A program made the translations under genes and the position numbers. From positions 1 to 51,175 of the forward strand of contig CAISCV010000281.1 in assembly GCA_903883945.1 (NCBI GenBank): DNA of 51,175 bases. The letters run 5' to 3'. The notes beneath the pieces are model-generated. The model saw nothing but the letters and a program-made list of their open reading frames with translations. It was not told where the DNA came from and made no database searches. The stretch comes from an uncultured Chitinophagaceae bacterium (lineage in GTDB: Bacteria > Bacteroidota > Bacteroidia > Chitinophagales > Chitinophagaceae). Below are positions 25,221 to 33,648 of the stretch, piece after piece; the first letter of the stretch is position 1, and each line of letters starts with the position of its first letter.

Positions 25221-25511
25221 ATGAATAACCTTCCTACCCTTTTTACGCTTTTATTACTCGTCGCAACTGTTTTTTTTACGACGCTACTAATCAATTCGAA
25301 ATTGACTCCGCAATCAACGGCAAAAACCCTGATTAACATCGGCAGCATATTGCTTGCGTTTGATTTTTTGGTACTTTCTGTCGTCTCTGTTAGGGTTTAC
25401 ATGAGGCATCACCCGCCTCCCCCAGCAAAGATTGAGCAAGACTGTTGCGCTCACCCCGATAATACAACACAGGATACCCTACTTAAAAAGGATAGTACGA
25501 AGGCTAACTAA
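25221..25511 (+). CDS. Small two-helix membrane protein with D-S/T tail (member 2)
   Basis: 96 residues: helix 1 at about 5-24, loop 'INSKLTPQSTAKT', helix 2 at 37-57 and a tail with 'RHHPPPPAKIEQDCCAHP' then 'TQDTLLKKDSTKAN'. It lacks the Tyr-Lys motif in the loop and has a weaker D-T/D-S repeat, so it is the most diverged member. The Cys pair and His/Pro-rich segment could bind metal, but this is only a composition remark. It begins 3 bases after member 1, so translation is probably coupled. Confidence 0.63.
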   Translation: MNNLPTLFTLLLLVATVFFTTLLINSKLTPQSTAKTLINIGSILLAFDFLVLSVVSVRVYMRHHPPPPAKIEQDCCAHPDNTTQDTLLKKDSTKAN

Positions 25512-25530
25512 TTTTAGTGTATAAATAAAA

Positions 25531-25992
25531 ATGATGGCTAGTTTCTTACTTGTATTTATGTTTTTATGCTTCCTTTTTATCGTTGCTAGTGTTGGTTTAT
25601 TAGCCCTAAAATGGCATAGAAGACTGTATAAAAATAAAAATAGCAGTAAATTATTGTCGGGGGTAAGTTTGGTTTTAACAGCGTTGGCAGGCATTGTTTT
25701 TATAGTTGGTATTGGTTATCCCATCAGTGCCTATTTTTACAATGCAACCCACTGTTCCAAAATAGTAAATAAGGAAACTAATTCTTTAAAACAATTAGAT
25801 GATGAGCTGACAATAAACTTTAATGCCTACAACAGGATAAAAATGGATACGACAAGATTGGATAGTTTAAAAAAAATGAATCGAAATAAATTGAGAACAG
25901 ATAGCTTTGCAAATAAATTAAAAATAGATCGTTTGCAAATGGATAGCTTAAACAGAAGAATCTGCCATTTACAATCTATACTCAGCGATTAA
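25531..25992 (+). CDS. Two-helix membrane protein with long coiled-coil tail (member 3)
   Basis: 153 residues, the longest of the set. Helix 1 (about 3-24), basic loop 'KWHRRLYKNKNSSK' with the L-Y-K motif, helix 2 (about 42-64), then an 85-residue charged helical tail. The tail contains 'MDTTRLDSLKK', 'LRTDSF' and 'KIDRLQMDSLNRRIC', the D-(S/T) repeats of the family spread through a predicted coiled coil. It starts 19 bases after member 2. Not recognised; a membrane-anchored oligomerising protein is the inference. Confidence 0.66.
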   Translation: MMASFLLVFMFLCFLFIVASVGLLALKWHRRLYKNKNSSKLLSGVSLVLTALAGIVFIVGIGYPISAYFYNATHCSKIVNKETNSLKQLDDELTINFNAYNRIKMDTTRLDSLKKMNRNKLRTDSFANKLKIDRLQMDSLNRRICHLQSILSD

Positions 25993-26007
25993 CCTAAAAC
26001 AAAAAAA

Positions 26008-26385
26008 ATGGACGGTTTGTTTATTGGATTTCTTTTTTTGGCAGGTATACTCATCAGCTTTTTTGTGGTAATGAAACTTTATAAATCGGTAAGTGCTTCT
26101 TCGGGAAAAGTAACAGCGTTATTACTCTCTGCCTGTGTATTTGTTTTAACGATGGGACTGTTATTTATATTGATGTTAGCATATCAAAGTTCGCAAATGA
26201 GAAGAGTATATCCGTACGGCAGAGATATAGATACGTCAAAAGTAGATAGCAGCCAATTAGATACCTTTAATAAAAGTAATCGTACAGAACCTGTAACAGA
26301 TACGCCTAAGGAAACTAGTACCAAAGCCCTAAAATTTAATGCTAGTGAAAGGGCACAATTAAAGCAATCGATAGACGGACATTAG
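26008..26385 (+). CDS. Small two-helix membrane protein with D-S/T tail (member 4)
   Basis: 125 residues: helix 1 at about 5-22, loop 'MKLYKSVSASSGK' with L-Y-K, helix 2 at 36-58, and a tail with the clearest repeat, I-D-T-S-K, V-D-S-S-Q, L-D-T-F-N. After this come a Thr/Glu-rich linker and 'FNASERAQLKQSIDGH'. It starts 15 bases after member 3. Confidence 0.66.
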   Translation: MDGLFIGFLFLAGILISFFVVMKLYKSVSASSGKVTALLLSACVFVLTMGLLFILMLAYQSSQMRRVYPYGRDIDTSKVDSSQLDTFNKSNRTEPVTDTPKETSTKALKFNASERAQLKQSIDGH

Positions 26386-26482
26386 TTTCATTGGAAGAAT
26401 GAGGTTGAGTGGGTATTTTAAGCAGTAAAGGGTAACATTTAGTTTATTATAAATCATTTAAAAAAATAAAACAACCATCAAA

Positions 26483-26785
26483 ATGTTTACGGCGTATCTA
26501 CCCATATTAATTATATTGGCAATTCCCATCCTAATCGCTTATTTGAGGGCTAAGAAGGTGTATGAAAAACATAAAGCACTTGGCAGCACCAATATAGCAG
26601 CAAGGGCTTTAGGTACTTTTGTGGGCATAATAGCTGTTATTGTTATTCCCTTATTTATAGTATTGGGTTTATTAATCAGTACAATGTTTAGTCGTGGTCA
26701 TCCGGGAGGTTATGATAGGGAAAGAGTCCCGGTTGATACGCTCAGAATAGATAGTTCGAAAATGGATACAACGAAAAATAAGTAA
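26483..26785 (+). CDS. Small two-helix membrane protein with D-S/T tail (member 5)
   Basis: 100 residues: helix 1 at about 4-20, loop 'RAKKVYEKHKALGSTN' with V-Y-E, helix 2 at 45-67, then 'SRGHPGGYDRERVP' and the repeat V-D-T-L-R, I-D-S-S-K, M-D-T-T-K at the C-terminus. A 97-base gap from member 4 could hold a second promoter. Closest in layout to member 6. Confidence 0.66.
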   Translation: MFTAYLPILIILAIPILIAYLRAKKVYEKHKALGSTNIAARALGTFVGIIAVIVIPLFIVLGLLISTMFSRGHPGGYDRERVPVDTLRIDSSKMDTTKNK

Positions 26786-26806
26786 TCGTTTTAAATAGGT
26801 ATTATT

Positions 26807-27139
26807 ATGGTAGCGTTAATTGTTATTTTGTTGATAATTGGATCCATTAGTTTTTTTATTACTAAAAAGGTATATAAACGGAATATCGAAAAAAAGAAAT
26901 CTACTTTATTTTCGCTGAGCCTTGTCACTTTTGGTGGTTCTTTTATAACGATGAGTACCCCTATCGTTATTATTTTCTTTTTAGCTAATTTAAAGTGTAA
27001 CAGGGGCAATCCAAATGATAGAGAGGGCGTAAAAGCCGATTCTACCATACCCTTATCTGATAGTTCAAAATTTGATAGTAACCAAGTGGATACAAATGCT
27101 AGCACCTATTCCAACAAATATTCTAGTCATTTAAAATAG
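26807..27139 (+). CDS. Small two-helix membrane protein with D-S/T tail (member 6)
   Basis: 110 residues: helix 1 at about 2-18, loop 'TKKVYKRNIEKKKST' with V-Y-K, helix 2 at about 35-60, then 'KCNRGNPNDREGV' and the repeat S-D-S-S-K, F-D-S-N-Q, V-D-T-N-A. The segment after helix 2 (R/C-x-R-G-x-P-x-x-x-D-R-E) aligns with 'SRGHPGGYDRERVP' of member 5, which supports common descent. Its last 9 bases overlap the end of the convergent DUF2306 gene. Confidence 0.66.
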   Translation: MVALIVILLIIGSISFFITKKVYKRNIEKKKSTLFSLSLVTFGGSFITMSTPIVIIFFLANLKCNRGNPNDREGVKADSTIPLSDSSKFDSNQVDTNASTYSNKYSSHLK

Positions 27140-27763
27140 CCTTCTTCTAATAATCAGTTCAGCCATTAGAAGGTTGGGAACAAACCCCATCCACGCATCA
27201 ATCATATACAAATGCAAGGGAGAAATCACAAAAATGGCAGAAAGAATAATGCGCCACGTACGTAATGTAATAGCCGAAAAGGTAAGTGCATAGCTTCTAA
27301 TCATAAATTGCTTGTGCAATGTAAAATTCTTTTGCAACGCTGTTTGGTATGCTTTTAAAGTAAACCAAAACCATAAACTATCAAGTATCAAAAAGGCGAG
27401 TTTAGACGGCCACAAGCCACTTGCATAGATAGCCATAATAAACCCTGTGGGAAAATTGATGCACAAAACAGCCACTACATACACTTTACCCAACACTTTG
27501 TGTAGATTTTTGTAATGAAGTAACAGGAAGGAAGAAAACTGGGTGAATCCTGCTATCAGTGTAAACAAGCTGGTAAATACATGAATGTAAAAAGCATACA
27601 GCCAAACTTTTATGTGTATATAATCTTGTTTCTGACTAAGGAATTCGTATTGTAAATTGAATCCTGCATAGCCTAGAATCATCCGGAGCATCAAAAAAGT
27701 AGCGATACACATTATCAGATAAAAGACCATATCCTTTAAAGTTTCTATGACTATTCTTTTCAA
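27131..27763 (-). CDS. DUF2306-like multi-helix membrane protein
   Basis: The 210-residue protein has about six or seven hydrophobic helices and the landmarks of DUF2306: 'HVFTSLFTLIAGFTQF' near 61-76, 'HKVLGKVYVVAVL' near 88-100, 'HKQFMIRSYALTFSAITLR' near 150-168 and 'WMGFVPNLLMAE' near the end. Paired histidines on helices suggest possible heme or metal binding, which is an inference. The only plausible starts are TTG at 27763 or an ATG 11 codons in; the TTG version keeps a basic N-terminus. It converges with member 6 of the small-protein cluster and is probably unrelated to it. Confidence 0.8.
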   Translation of the reverse strand: MKRIVIETLKDMVFYLIMCIATFLMLRMILGYAGFNLQYEFLSQKQDYIHIKVWLYAFYIHVFTSLFTLIAGFTQFSSFLLLHYKNLHKVLGKVYVVAVLCINFPTGFIMAIYASGLWPSKLAFLILDSLWFWFTLKAYQTALQKNFTLHKQFMIRSYALTFSAITLRTWRIILSAIFVISPLHLYMIDAWMGFVPNLLMAELIIRRRLF

Positions 27764-28025
27764 TGTAATATTTTTTATTTTGTGAAGTTATGGGAATGAT
27801 GATATCCAAAGAGGTACCAATTTGCCCATCACCCAACCTGCAAACAGGAGTAGGGTAAGCATAGCATCTGATATATACAACCATTTTATTGGGGGTATCC
27901 TTGCCTGAAACAGCCCGAATGCCATAATTATACAATTTATTGGTTTGATTATGTATCACTTACGCAGCTTGCGATCTCCAACTTTGCGTTGTAATAATTT
28001 AATTACAAAAATAAAATATTTAATT

Positions 28026-28532
28026 ATGAAAAAGATCTATTTGGCAATTGTACTTATTGGCATTATTAGTATTACAAGGGGGCAAGGCAATGTGGTGATG
28101 GGAAAAAGTCAATTGAACCTAGGCTTGGGTTTTTCCGATTGGGGAACACCCCTATATGTAGGTATAGATTATGGTGTTTCGAGGAGTGTAACGGTTGGCG
28201 GCGAATTGTCTTTCAGGTCGTACAACGAAGATTGGGATCATTCCTATTATAGGCGCAGTATTACGGGCATCTCTGGCAATGCTAACTATCATTTTAATAC
28301 CGTTTTAGAGATTCCTAGAGACTTTGATTTTTATGCGGGACTGAATTTAGGTTTTTATCTATGGTCTACTGCTGCTAATGGATACCAAGGCAGCAATAGC
28401 TCGGGGTTGGATTTGGGTGCACAAGTAGGTGGAAGATACTTTTTTACGCACAAGTTTGGTATTAATCTCGAGTTTGGTGGCGGCAATGCTTTTTCGGGAG
28501 GTAAAGTAGGTATTACTTTGAAGTTGAATTGA
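28026..28532 (+). CDS. Outer-membrane beta-barrel protein
   Basis: 168 residues from ATG 28026. An in-frame extension upstream to 27945 lacks a signal and looks non-coding. Signal peptide about 1-19 (ITRGQ), then alternating strands rich in Gly and aromatics such as 'QLNLGLGFSDWGTPLYVGIDYGV', 'FYAGLNLGFYLW' and 'GLDLGAQVGGRYFFTHKFGINLEFGGG', ending 'VGITLKLN'. This is the pattern of an eight-stranded OmpW/OmpX-like barrel. No specific transport function can be read. A bidirectional terminator follows. Confidence 0.82.
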   Translation: MKKIYLAIVLIGIISITRGQGNVVMGKSQLNLGLGFSDWGTPLYVGIDYGVSRSVTVGGELSFRSYNEDWDHSYYRRSITGISGNANYHFNTVLEIPRDFDFYAGLNLGFYLWSTAANGYQGSNSSGLDLGAQVGGRYFFTHKFGINLEFGGGNAFSGGKVGITLKLN

Positions 28533-28605
28533 TTAATACAATTGTGTAGTAATTATCCCTCAAACAATCAGCATCTAGTTCAAGTATATTGATGAATATA
28601 ATTAT

Positions 28606-28639
28606 AAAGGCAGCATAGATTCATCTGTATGCTGCCTTT
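28606..28639. terminator. Bidirectional terminator
   Basis: A perfect 12-bp stem AAAGGCAGCATA/TATGCTGCCTTT (28606-28617 with 28628-28639) with a 10-nt loop sits between two converging genes and can serve both. Confidence 0.7.
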
Positions 28640-28667
28640 AATTGTATTAAAACATATTTTACTCGCC

Positions 28668-29099
28668 TTATGGGGCAGGTGCAGGAGGTGGTGGAGGAGG
28701 CATCATTTTTTTCATCATTGCCTTTTGGCTTTCAGCAAATAGTTTGGCTTTATCCTCGCCAAGAATTTCCTTTAGCTTGGCTTTTTGAGCTTCCATCATT
28801 TCTTTTCCCTTTGCTTTCTTATCATCCTCAGACAATGAAGCATCTTTTTTTAGTTCTTCATGCTTTTTGTGAGAATCTTCTAGGGCATCTTTTACTTTTT
28901 GAACCTGATCATCGGTTGCGCCAATATCTTTTAATGATTTTGTTAGCTGCGCTTCTCTTTCGGCTTTCTTTTTTGCTCGATCTTCTTTACCCATCGGTAG
29001 AGGGTCTTGCTTTTGTGGTACAGTTGGGGGCGCATCTTGTGCATTTGCGGCAAAGGCAAATAATCCTGTTGTTAAAAGGATTAAAATCGTTTTTTTCAT
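28668..29099 (-). CDS. Periplasmic charged helical protein (DUF4890/Spy-like)
   Basis: 143 residues: signal peptide (1-20, ANAQ), then a highly charged, Lys/Glu-rich helical region (about 35-130) and a Pro/Ala tail 'PPPPPPAPAP'. Segments such as 'LTKSLKDIGATDDQVQKVKDAL' and 'KAKLKEILGEDKAKLFAES' recur with a helical-hairpin spacing like that of CpxP/Spy-type 'LTxxQ' chaperones. It is likely periplasmic and unstructured or helical. The proposed chaperone-like role is inference from composition and pattern. Confidence 0.78.
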   Translation of the reverse strand: MKKTILILLTTGLFAFAANAQDAPPTVPQKQDPLPMGKEDRAKKKAEREAQLTKSLKDIGATDDQVQKVKDALEDSHKKHEELKKDASLSEDDKKAKGKEMMEAQKAKLKEILGEDKAKLFAESQKAMMKKMMPPPPPPAPAP

Positions 29100-29213
29100 A
29101 ATTTAATTTTTAATTTGAGTAGTAAAGAAACAAAAGATTTTGAATGCAATACTACAATTAACAGAATAGTAGGATAAAGTTGCCAAGTAATAGGCGAACC
29201 AAATAAAAGTGGG

Positions 29214-29297
29214 TGCCCGAAATCGGATTCGAACCGACACATCCTTGCGAATGCTGCGACCTGAACACAGTGCGTCTACCAATTTCGCCATTCGGGC
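29214..29297 (-). tRNA. tRNA-Leu (anticodon CAG)
   Basis: An 84-nt tRNA with a long variable arm, as expected for leucine. The acceptor GCCCGAA pairs with TTCGGGC. The anticodon stem CTGTG/CGCAG has loop TTCAGGT, giving CAG. The variable arm CATTC..GATG is about 14 nt. The T loop is TTCGAAT. CCA is not encoded. Confidence 0.94.
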
Positions 29298-29500
29298 ATA
29301 TTTGTAAAAATAAAGAGAAAGATTTAAGTAGTTCTTTAAAATAATATTAATAAAGTTCCGTTAATGATACAGAAACAAAAAACACTATAATCGTCTATTG
29401 GAAAAGAGAAGTGTTGAGAAGTATAAGTTGATTTAATTTTTGTGCATTAGATAGCATTAAATTTGCATTGTTTTCAAACTCAATAAAAAAATTTACCACC

Positions 29501-30163
29501 ATGATTTCTAGAAAGAATAAGTTCAAAACAATCTTCATGCTAGTTTTACTAGCTACGTCATTTGTTGGGTACGCTCAAAAGAATAGTCCTTGGAAAAAGT
29601 TGACCGAACAAACTACTTCTGGAGTTTTCTTTGGATTGGGCAGACATTTATATAGCTTATCTAGTGGCCAATATTTTGCTTTATATCTTAAGAACTACAA
29701 TGCTATGACTGTAAAGATAAGTGGGAAAATAGTAGCGCAAACAACCTGTGGCACAGAGATCGTTGTAAGTTTCACCAACACACTCGTACCCAATCAAGAG
29801 GCATCTGGAGATAGTATAAATGGTCAGGTAGGTGTAGTTACACCCGATGACTGTGCAGGTAAAAAACGATATGTAAACCAAAAATTTGTTGGCACAAATA
29901 GGATACAAGATATTGTTTTACGAGATGTTCAAGTTCAAACTCTCGATGGTGCTTATGTTCCAAAAGATGTACAACCTTTTTCTAGCAATGCAGCTAGCAC
30001 AGTTCCAACAGTTATCAATAAGGCAGTTAAATTCAATGATATCAGATTACCACAAGACTCTTTACTGAGTGTTATTGATGGATTAAGAAATAAAAACAGG
30101 AATCTGCAAGATTCAATTAGCAGTTTAAATTCATTGCTATCTGCAAAAGGTATAAAGCGTTAA
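29501..30163 (+). CDS. Secreted protein of unknown function with C-terminal coiled coil
   Basis: 220 residues from ATG 29501 (11 codons inside the open frame). The signal peptide runs to about residue 25 (GYAQ). The middle region has 'TTCGTEIVVSFTNTLVPNQEASGDS', 'TPDDCAGKKRY' and 'IQDIVLRDVQVQ', suggesting a beta sandwich with two cysteines that could pair. The last 30 residues form a short coiled coil 'VIDGLRNKNRNLQDSISSLNSLLS'. Not recognised. Monocistronic, with an 11-bp terminator hairpin downstream. Upstream a box TAAATTTG is present near 29456 but with imperfect -33 spacing. Confidence 0.72.
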   Translation: MISRKNKFKTIFMLVLLATSFVGYAQKNSPWKKLTEQTTSGVFFGLGRHLYSLSSGQYFALYLKNYNAMTVKISGKIVAQTTCGTEIVVSFTNTLVPNQEASGDSINGQVGVVTPDDCAGKKRYVNQKFVGTNRIQDIVLRDVQVQTLDGAYVPKDVQPFSSNAASTVPTVINKAVKFNDIRLPQDSLLSVIDGLRNKNRNLQDSISSLNSLLSAKGIKR

Positions 30164-30228
30164 CACTGTCACTGTATTTTAAGAGGATACTATTCATATA
30201 CAATATTAAGATTACTTACTTTAGCGAT

Positions 30229-30260
30229 AAATCCCTTTTAAAATATATCAAAAGGGATTT
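30229..30260 (+). terminator. Terminator after the 29.5 kb gene
   Basis: A perfect 11-bp stem AAATCCCTTTT/AAAAGGGATTT (30229-30239 with 30250-30260), 10-nt loop, T-containing tail. Confidence 0.7.
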
Positions 30261-30350
30261 ATTGTTTTGAGCGTTGAGAATTTAATAATTTGATAGTGTG
30301 ATTTTGCCATCGATTAGGATTAAAGGAATAATTAAAGTCCATTTTAATTG

Positions 30351-31223
30351 TTAAAAAGGAATCAGTATTTGAAACTTGTTGTGTTCTTTTAATTTTTCAT
30401 CCTCGTATAAATCAAATGAAAACCATCCACCATGTACAAAATTGCTATTATCCAAAACTAGGTTATCGTCTTTAGGATTTTTTATTTCAAACAATTCCGT
30501 TCCATTTCCTTCAAAGAACACGATACGATATTTATGTAATTTAGGTTGGGGCAATTTTATTGAAACAGAATTGGTAGCCTCGGTGGTAAAGACAAATTTA
30601 GAAGACTTCCATGTTATTTTTGGCAGATAAGGTTTGATTATAAAACTTATGGAATCCAATCTGTTTAGCGTATCTTTTCTCTGCGATAACGAATCCCGAA
30701 GATGTCTAAAATTCCTTAGTTCAATCCGCTCATAAAGCGAATCAGTTGTTCTTTTATAAATATTTAGATACGGGTTGGAGGCAGGACTGATACCAACAGA
30801 GGACTCGTTAAATGCATTATCGTCGTTATTGTCACTTATCAGATTTTGATTAGAAAGAGTAAGGGGTAAGCGCATTTTATTGAATGAGAACAAACCCAAT
30901 GACTTAGAAAAAAAATATTGCCCCCCCTGCAAAACATAAAAGATGCGATAAAAAACCTTTACACCTTTGGGCATTCTATCATCAAGCACACCATTATGAG
31001 GCAATTCAGGTGATTGTGCCGAATATATAGTAGAGAAGAAATGGGTACTATCAAACGAGCGTTGTAAGGCCAACTGGATACAGTTATCTCCAAATCTGCT
31101 AGTCCAAGCAATAAGTATTTTATTATCGTTGATATCCCTAATGGTAAAACTAGGAAGCGTATCTTGTGCTTTTACACTATTGAAAACCAAACAAAAAGCA
31201 ATTATTGAAGCTATCTTTCTCAT
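30351..31223 (-). CDS. Secreted protein with FnIII-like N-terminal region
   Basis: 290 residues: signal peptide (about 1-19, VKAQ), then a beta-rich region (about 25-120) with 'ILIAWTSRFGDNCIQLALQRSFDSTHFFSTIYS' in segments and 'GVKVFYRIFYV', an FnIII-like strand order. A central low-complexity linker (about 125-190) contains 'RDSLSQRKDTLNRLDSI', again a D-(S/T) repeat. The C-terminal half (about 195-290) is a second beta-rich domain ending 'FQILIPF'. Exported, function unknown. Divergent from the acyltransferase gene. Confidence 0.75.
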   Translation of the reverse strand: MRKIASIIAFCLVFNSVKAQDTLPSFTIRDINDNKILIAWTSRFGDNCIQLALQRSFDSTHFFSTIYSAQSPELPHNGVLDDRMPKGVKVFYRIFYVLQGGQYFFSKSLGLFSFNKMRLPLTLSNQNLISDNNDDNAFNESSVGISPASNPYLNIYKRTTDSLYERIELRNFRHLRDSLSQRKDTLNRLDSISFIIKPYLPKITWKSSKFVFTTEATNSVSIKLPQPKLHKYRIVFFEGNGTELFEIKNPKDDNLVLDNSNFVHGGWFSFDLYEDEKLKEHNKFQILIPF

Positions 31224-31352
31224 TGGGGCAAATATACTAATATGGGTTATTGGATGTTATAGACTAAGCTTGTAATATATTTGTTAATTATCAAAGGCTG
31301 GTCGGAGAACAAAAAACAGATGACACATCTTACAAGTTTAATCATTTCTACT

Positions 31353-32453
31353 ATGGATAAACTACTTAGTCAAAAATTCAGATTTTTCACCTTCTTATCG
31401 ATCATATTGGTAGTCTTCATTCATTGTTATAATTTACAAAATCGCTATCTACAACCTTTTACCATAGTAGAAGAACCATTGACTGTAACCACTTTTGTAG
31501 AATATTGGGTTTGCAATGGATTAGTTCGATTTATTATTCCATTGCTTTTTATTATTTCGGGTTTTCTTTTTGCATCAGGAGATGAGCAATCGTATAAGTT
31601 TAGGATATTGAAAAGATTAAGAACTTTATTGTTTCCTTACCTCATCTGGAGCGCGATAACACTAATACTAACCTATTGGTTTCAACAGTTTCCTGCTTCT
31701 TCCCAAGTTTTAAAGGATGCACGATTAGATCAATTAGGTGATAACAGACCTTATTCGCAGTTTGCCTGGAGCGACCTGTTGTTACGATGGACCTTGTTTC
31801 CAAATGCATTTCAATTATGGTTTTTACGTTGTTTGTTTGTATATAATCTAGCCTATCCCCTTCTGCTCAAAGCCTTAACCTATTATCCAAAAATTTGGTT
31901 TTCGATAGTTTCTTTTCTTTGGATAGCCTCTTTTGGCGCACACTTTATGGAAGGAGAAGGTCTGTTATTTTTTTCTTTGGGAATTTACAGTCAAAAAGGA
32001 CCATTAAATATTAAAAAAACTACTACTTTGCTTCAACCCAAAAGATGGATAGGCGTTTATTTAGTTGCAAGTATTTTAAAAACCTTTCTAGCTTTTTACT
32101 TTAAATGGGACTTAACCAGTTTTATTATCTTATCTATATTTCATAAGACAACCGTGCTTTCAGGACTAATTGTAGTTTGGTTTAGCTTAGATAGATTAAT
32201 AATTATTTGTATGAGACGACCTTGGTTTGTATCTCTTTGCTCCTACTCATTTTTCATCTATGCCATTCATGTACCCTTTGTATGTTATGCAATATGTTAT
32301 TTGTATAGGTATTATCCTTTTTTACTTCATCATCGTTTACTTTTATTCTGCTTACATCCAATAGCAACTATCCTTACAGCGCTGTTGATAGGAAAAGGGT
32401 TCAAATTGATTTCACCAAAACTATATGCCTTATTTACAGGCGGAAGAGGATAA
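31353..32453 (+). CDS. Acyltransferase family 3 membrane protein (OafA/YrhL-like)
   Basis: I chose ATG 31353 (366 residues, 'MDKLLSQKFRFFTFLSIILVVFIHCYN'), because the conserved 'F..L..I.LVVFIH' with the catalytic-type His comes in the first helix; upstream in-frame ATG 31320 and TTG 31281 are less likely. About ten transmembrane helices follow. 'RFIIPLLFIISGFLFA' and 'KRLRTLLFPYLIW' are standard acyltransferase-3 motifs. It would O-acetylate a polysaccharide or lipid-linked sugar at the inner membrane. It opens the surface-glycan cluster, 52 bases before the aminotransferase. Confidence 0.88.
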   Translation: MDKLLSQKFRFFTFLSIILVVFIHCYNLQNRYLQPFTIVEEPLTVTTFVEYWVCNGLVRFIIPLLFIISGFLFASGDEQSYKFRILKRLRTLLFPYLIWSAITLILTYWFQQFPASSQVLKDARLDQLGDNRPYSQFAWSDLLLRWTLFPNAFQLWFLRCLFVYNLAYPLLLKALTYYPKIWFSIVSFLWIASFGAHFMEGEGLLFFSLGIYSQKGPLNIKKTTTLLQPKRWIGVYLVASILKTFLAFYFKWDLTSFIILSIFHKTTVLSGLIVVWFSLDRLIIICMRRPWFVSLCSYSFFIYAIHVPFVCYAICYLYRYYPFLLHHRLLLFCLHPIATILTALLIGKGFKLISPKLYALFTGGRG

Positions 32454-32505
32454 GCAAAAAAAATTTACCTATTTTACCATAGATTTGTCGCCTATAACAT
32501 AGCTT

Positions 32506-33627
32506 ATGAAGGCATTGCAGATGGTAGATACAAAGACCCAGTATCTAAAAATTAAGAATGAGGTAGATGCAGCAATACACGAAGTTTTAGATTCAGCAGC
32601 ATATATTGGAGGAAAAGCGGTTCAGGAGTTTGGGAATGCTTTGAATGAGTATATCGGTAGCAAGTTCACCATTACTTGTGCCAACGGTACCGATGCTTTG
32701 CAAATAGCCATGATGGCTTTAGACTTGCAGCCCGGTGATGAAGTAATAACCCCTTCGTTTACGTACATTGCTACTACAGAAGTAGTTGCGTTACTCCGCT
32801 TGAAGCCCGTTTTTGTAGAGGTAGATAAAAAGACTTTTTGTATTGACCCAGAGGCTATCAGAAAAGCAATTACGCCCAAAACTAAAGCCATTGTTCCTGT
32901 TCATTTGTATGGTCATGCAGCGCCGATGGAAGAGATAATGGCCATTGCAAAAGAATACAATCTTTTTGTAATTGAAGATAATGCCCAAGCCATTGGTTGC
33001 GACTACACTTTCAGCGATGGTACCGTTAAGAAGACTGGAAGTATTGGGCACATTGGTTGTACTTCTTTTTATCCTAGCAAGAATTTGGGTGCTTACGGTG
33101 ATGGGGGCGCAATCTTTACCAATGATGCTGCATTAGCAGATAAGATTAAAATGACTGCAAATCATGGTCAGAAGGTTCGTTACCTGCATGACCTGGTTGG
33201 TTGTAATTCTAGATTAGATGCAATCCAAGCAGCCATATTGAATGTAAAATTGAAAAGGTTGGATAGTTATAATGCTGCCCGTCAGGCGGCAGCGGCTTAT
33301 TATACAAAAGCTTTTGAAGGAATAGATTGGATCACTACCCCATATACGGCACCTTATTCTACCCACGTTCACCACCAATATACGCTATTGTTAAATGGAG
33401 TTGATAGAGATGAACTAAGTGCATATCTGACCTCAAAGGGGATTCCTAACATGATTTATTACCCAGTTCCGGGACACAAGCAGAAAATGTTTTCAAACTT
33501 TGGATTGAATAACGTTGATTTGCCAATTACAGACTGGCTTACTGAAAGGGTTATTTCATTGCCCATTCATACAGAACTAGAGGTGGAGCAATTGGCTTTT
33601 ATCACTTCAGAAGTACTTAAATTTTAA
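32506..33627 (+). CDS. PLP-dependent sugar aminotransferase (DegT/DnrJ/EryC1/StrS)
   Basis: The 373-residue enzyme transfers an amino group to a keto-sugar nucleotide. Motifs: 'YIGGKAVQEFG' near 33-43, 'ANGTDALQIAMMAL' near 59-72, 'PSFTYIATTEVV', 'PVHLYGHAAPM', 'VIEDNAQAIG' and the PLP-lysine segment 'TSFYPSKNLGAYGDGG' with K192. The overall pattern resembles WbpE/WlbC-type aminotransferases that act on 3-keto-UDP-GlcNAcA, though QdtB/FdtB-type 3-amino-sugar enzymes are possible. The next genes include UDP-GlcNAc dehydrogenase, which fits the first option. A -7 box TAGATTTG lies at 32480-32487. The start could also be ATG 32521. Confidence 0.9.
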   Translation: MKALQMVDTKTQYLKIKNEVDAAIHEVLDSAAYIGGKAVQEFGNALNEYIGSKFTITCANGTDALQIAMMALDLQPGDEVITPSFTYIATTEVVALLRLKPVFVEVDKKTFCIDPEAIRKAITPKTKAIVPVHLYGHAAPMEEIMAIAKEYNLFVIEDNAQAIGCDYTFSDGTVKKTGSIGHIGCTSFYPSKNLGAYGDGGAIFTNDAALADKIKMTANHGQKVRYLHDLVGCNSRLDAIQAAILNVKLKRLDSYNAARQAAAAYYTKAFEGIDWITTPYTAPYSTHVHHQYTLLLNGVDRDELSAYLTSKGIPNMIYYPVPGHKQKMFSNFGLNNVDLPITDWLTERVISLPIHTELEVEQLAFITSEVLKF

Positions 33628-33648
33628 ATAATCAAAAGAACATAATAT

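Noticed and set aside
24939-27139. Prophage holin/lysis cassette
   Set aside because: Two-helix small proteins recall holins, but no endolysin, spanin pair or phage structural gene is present nearby.
28670-29101. Plus-strand frame of 143 codons
   Set aside because: It mirrors the charged periplasmic protein on the minus strand; the low-complexity Lys/Glu codons keep the opposite strand open.
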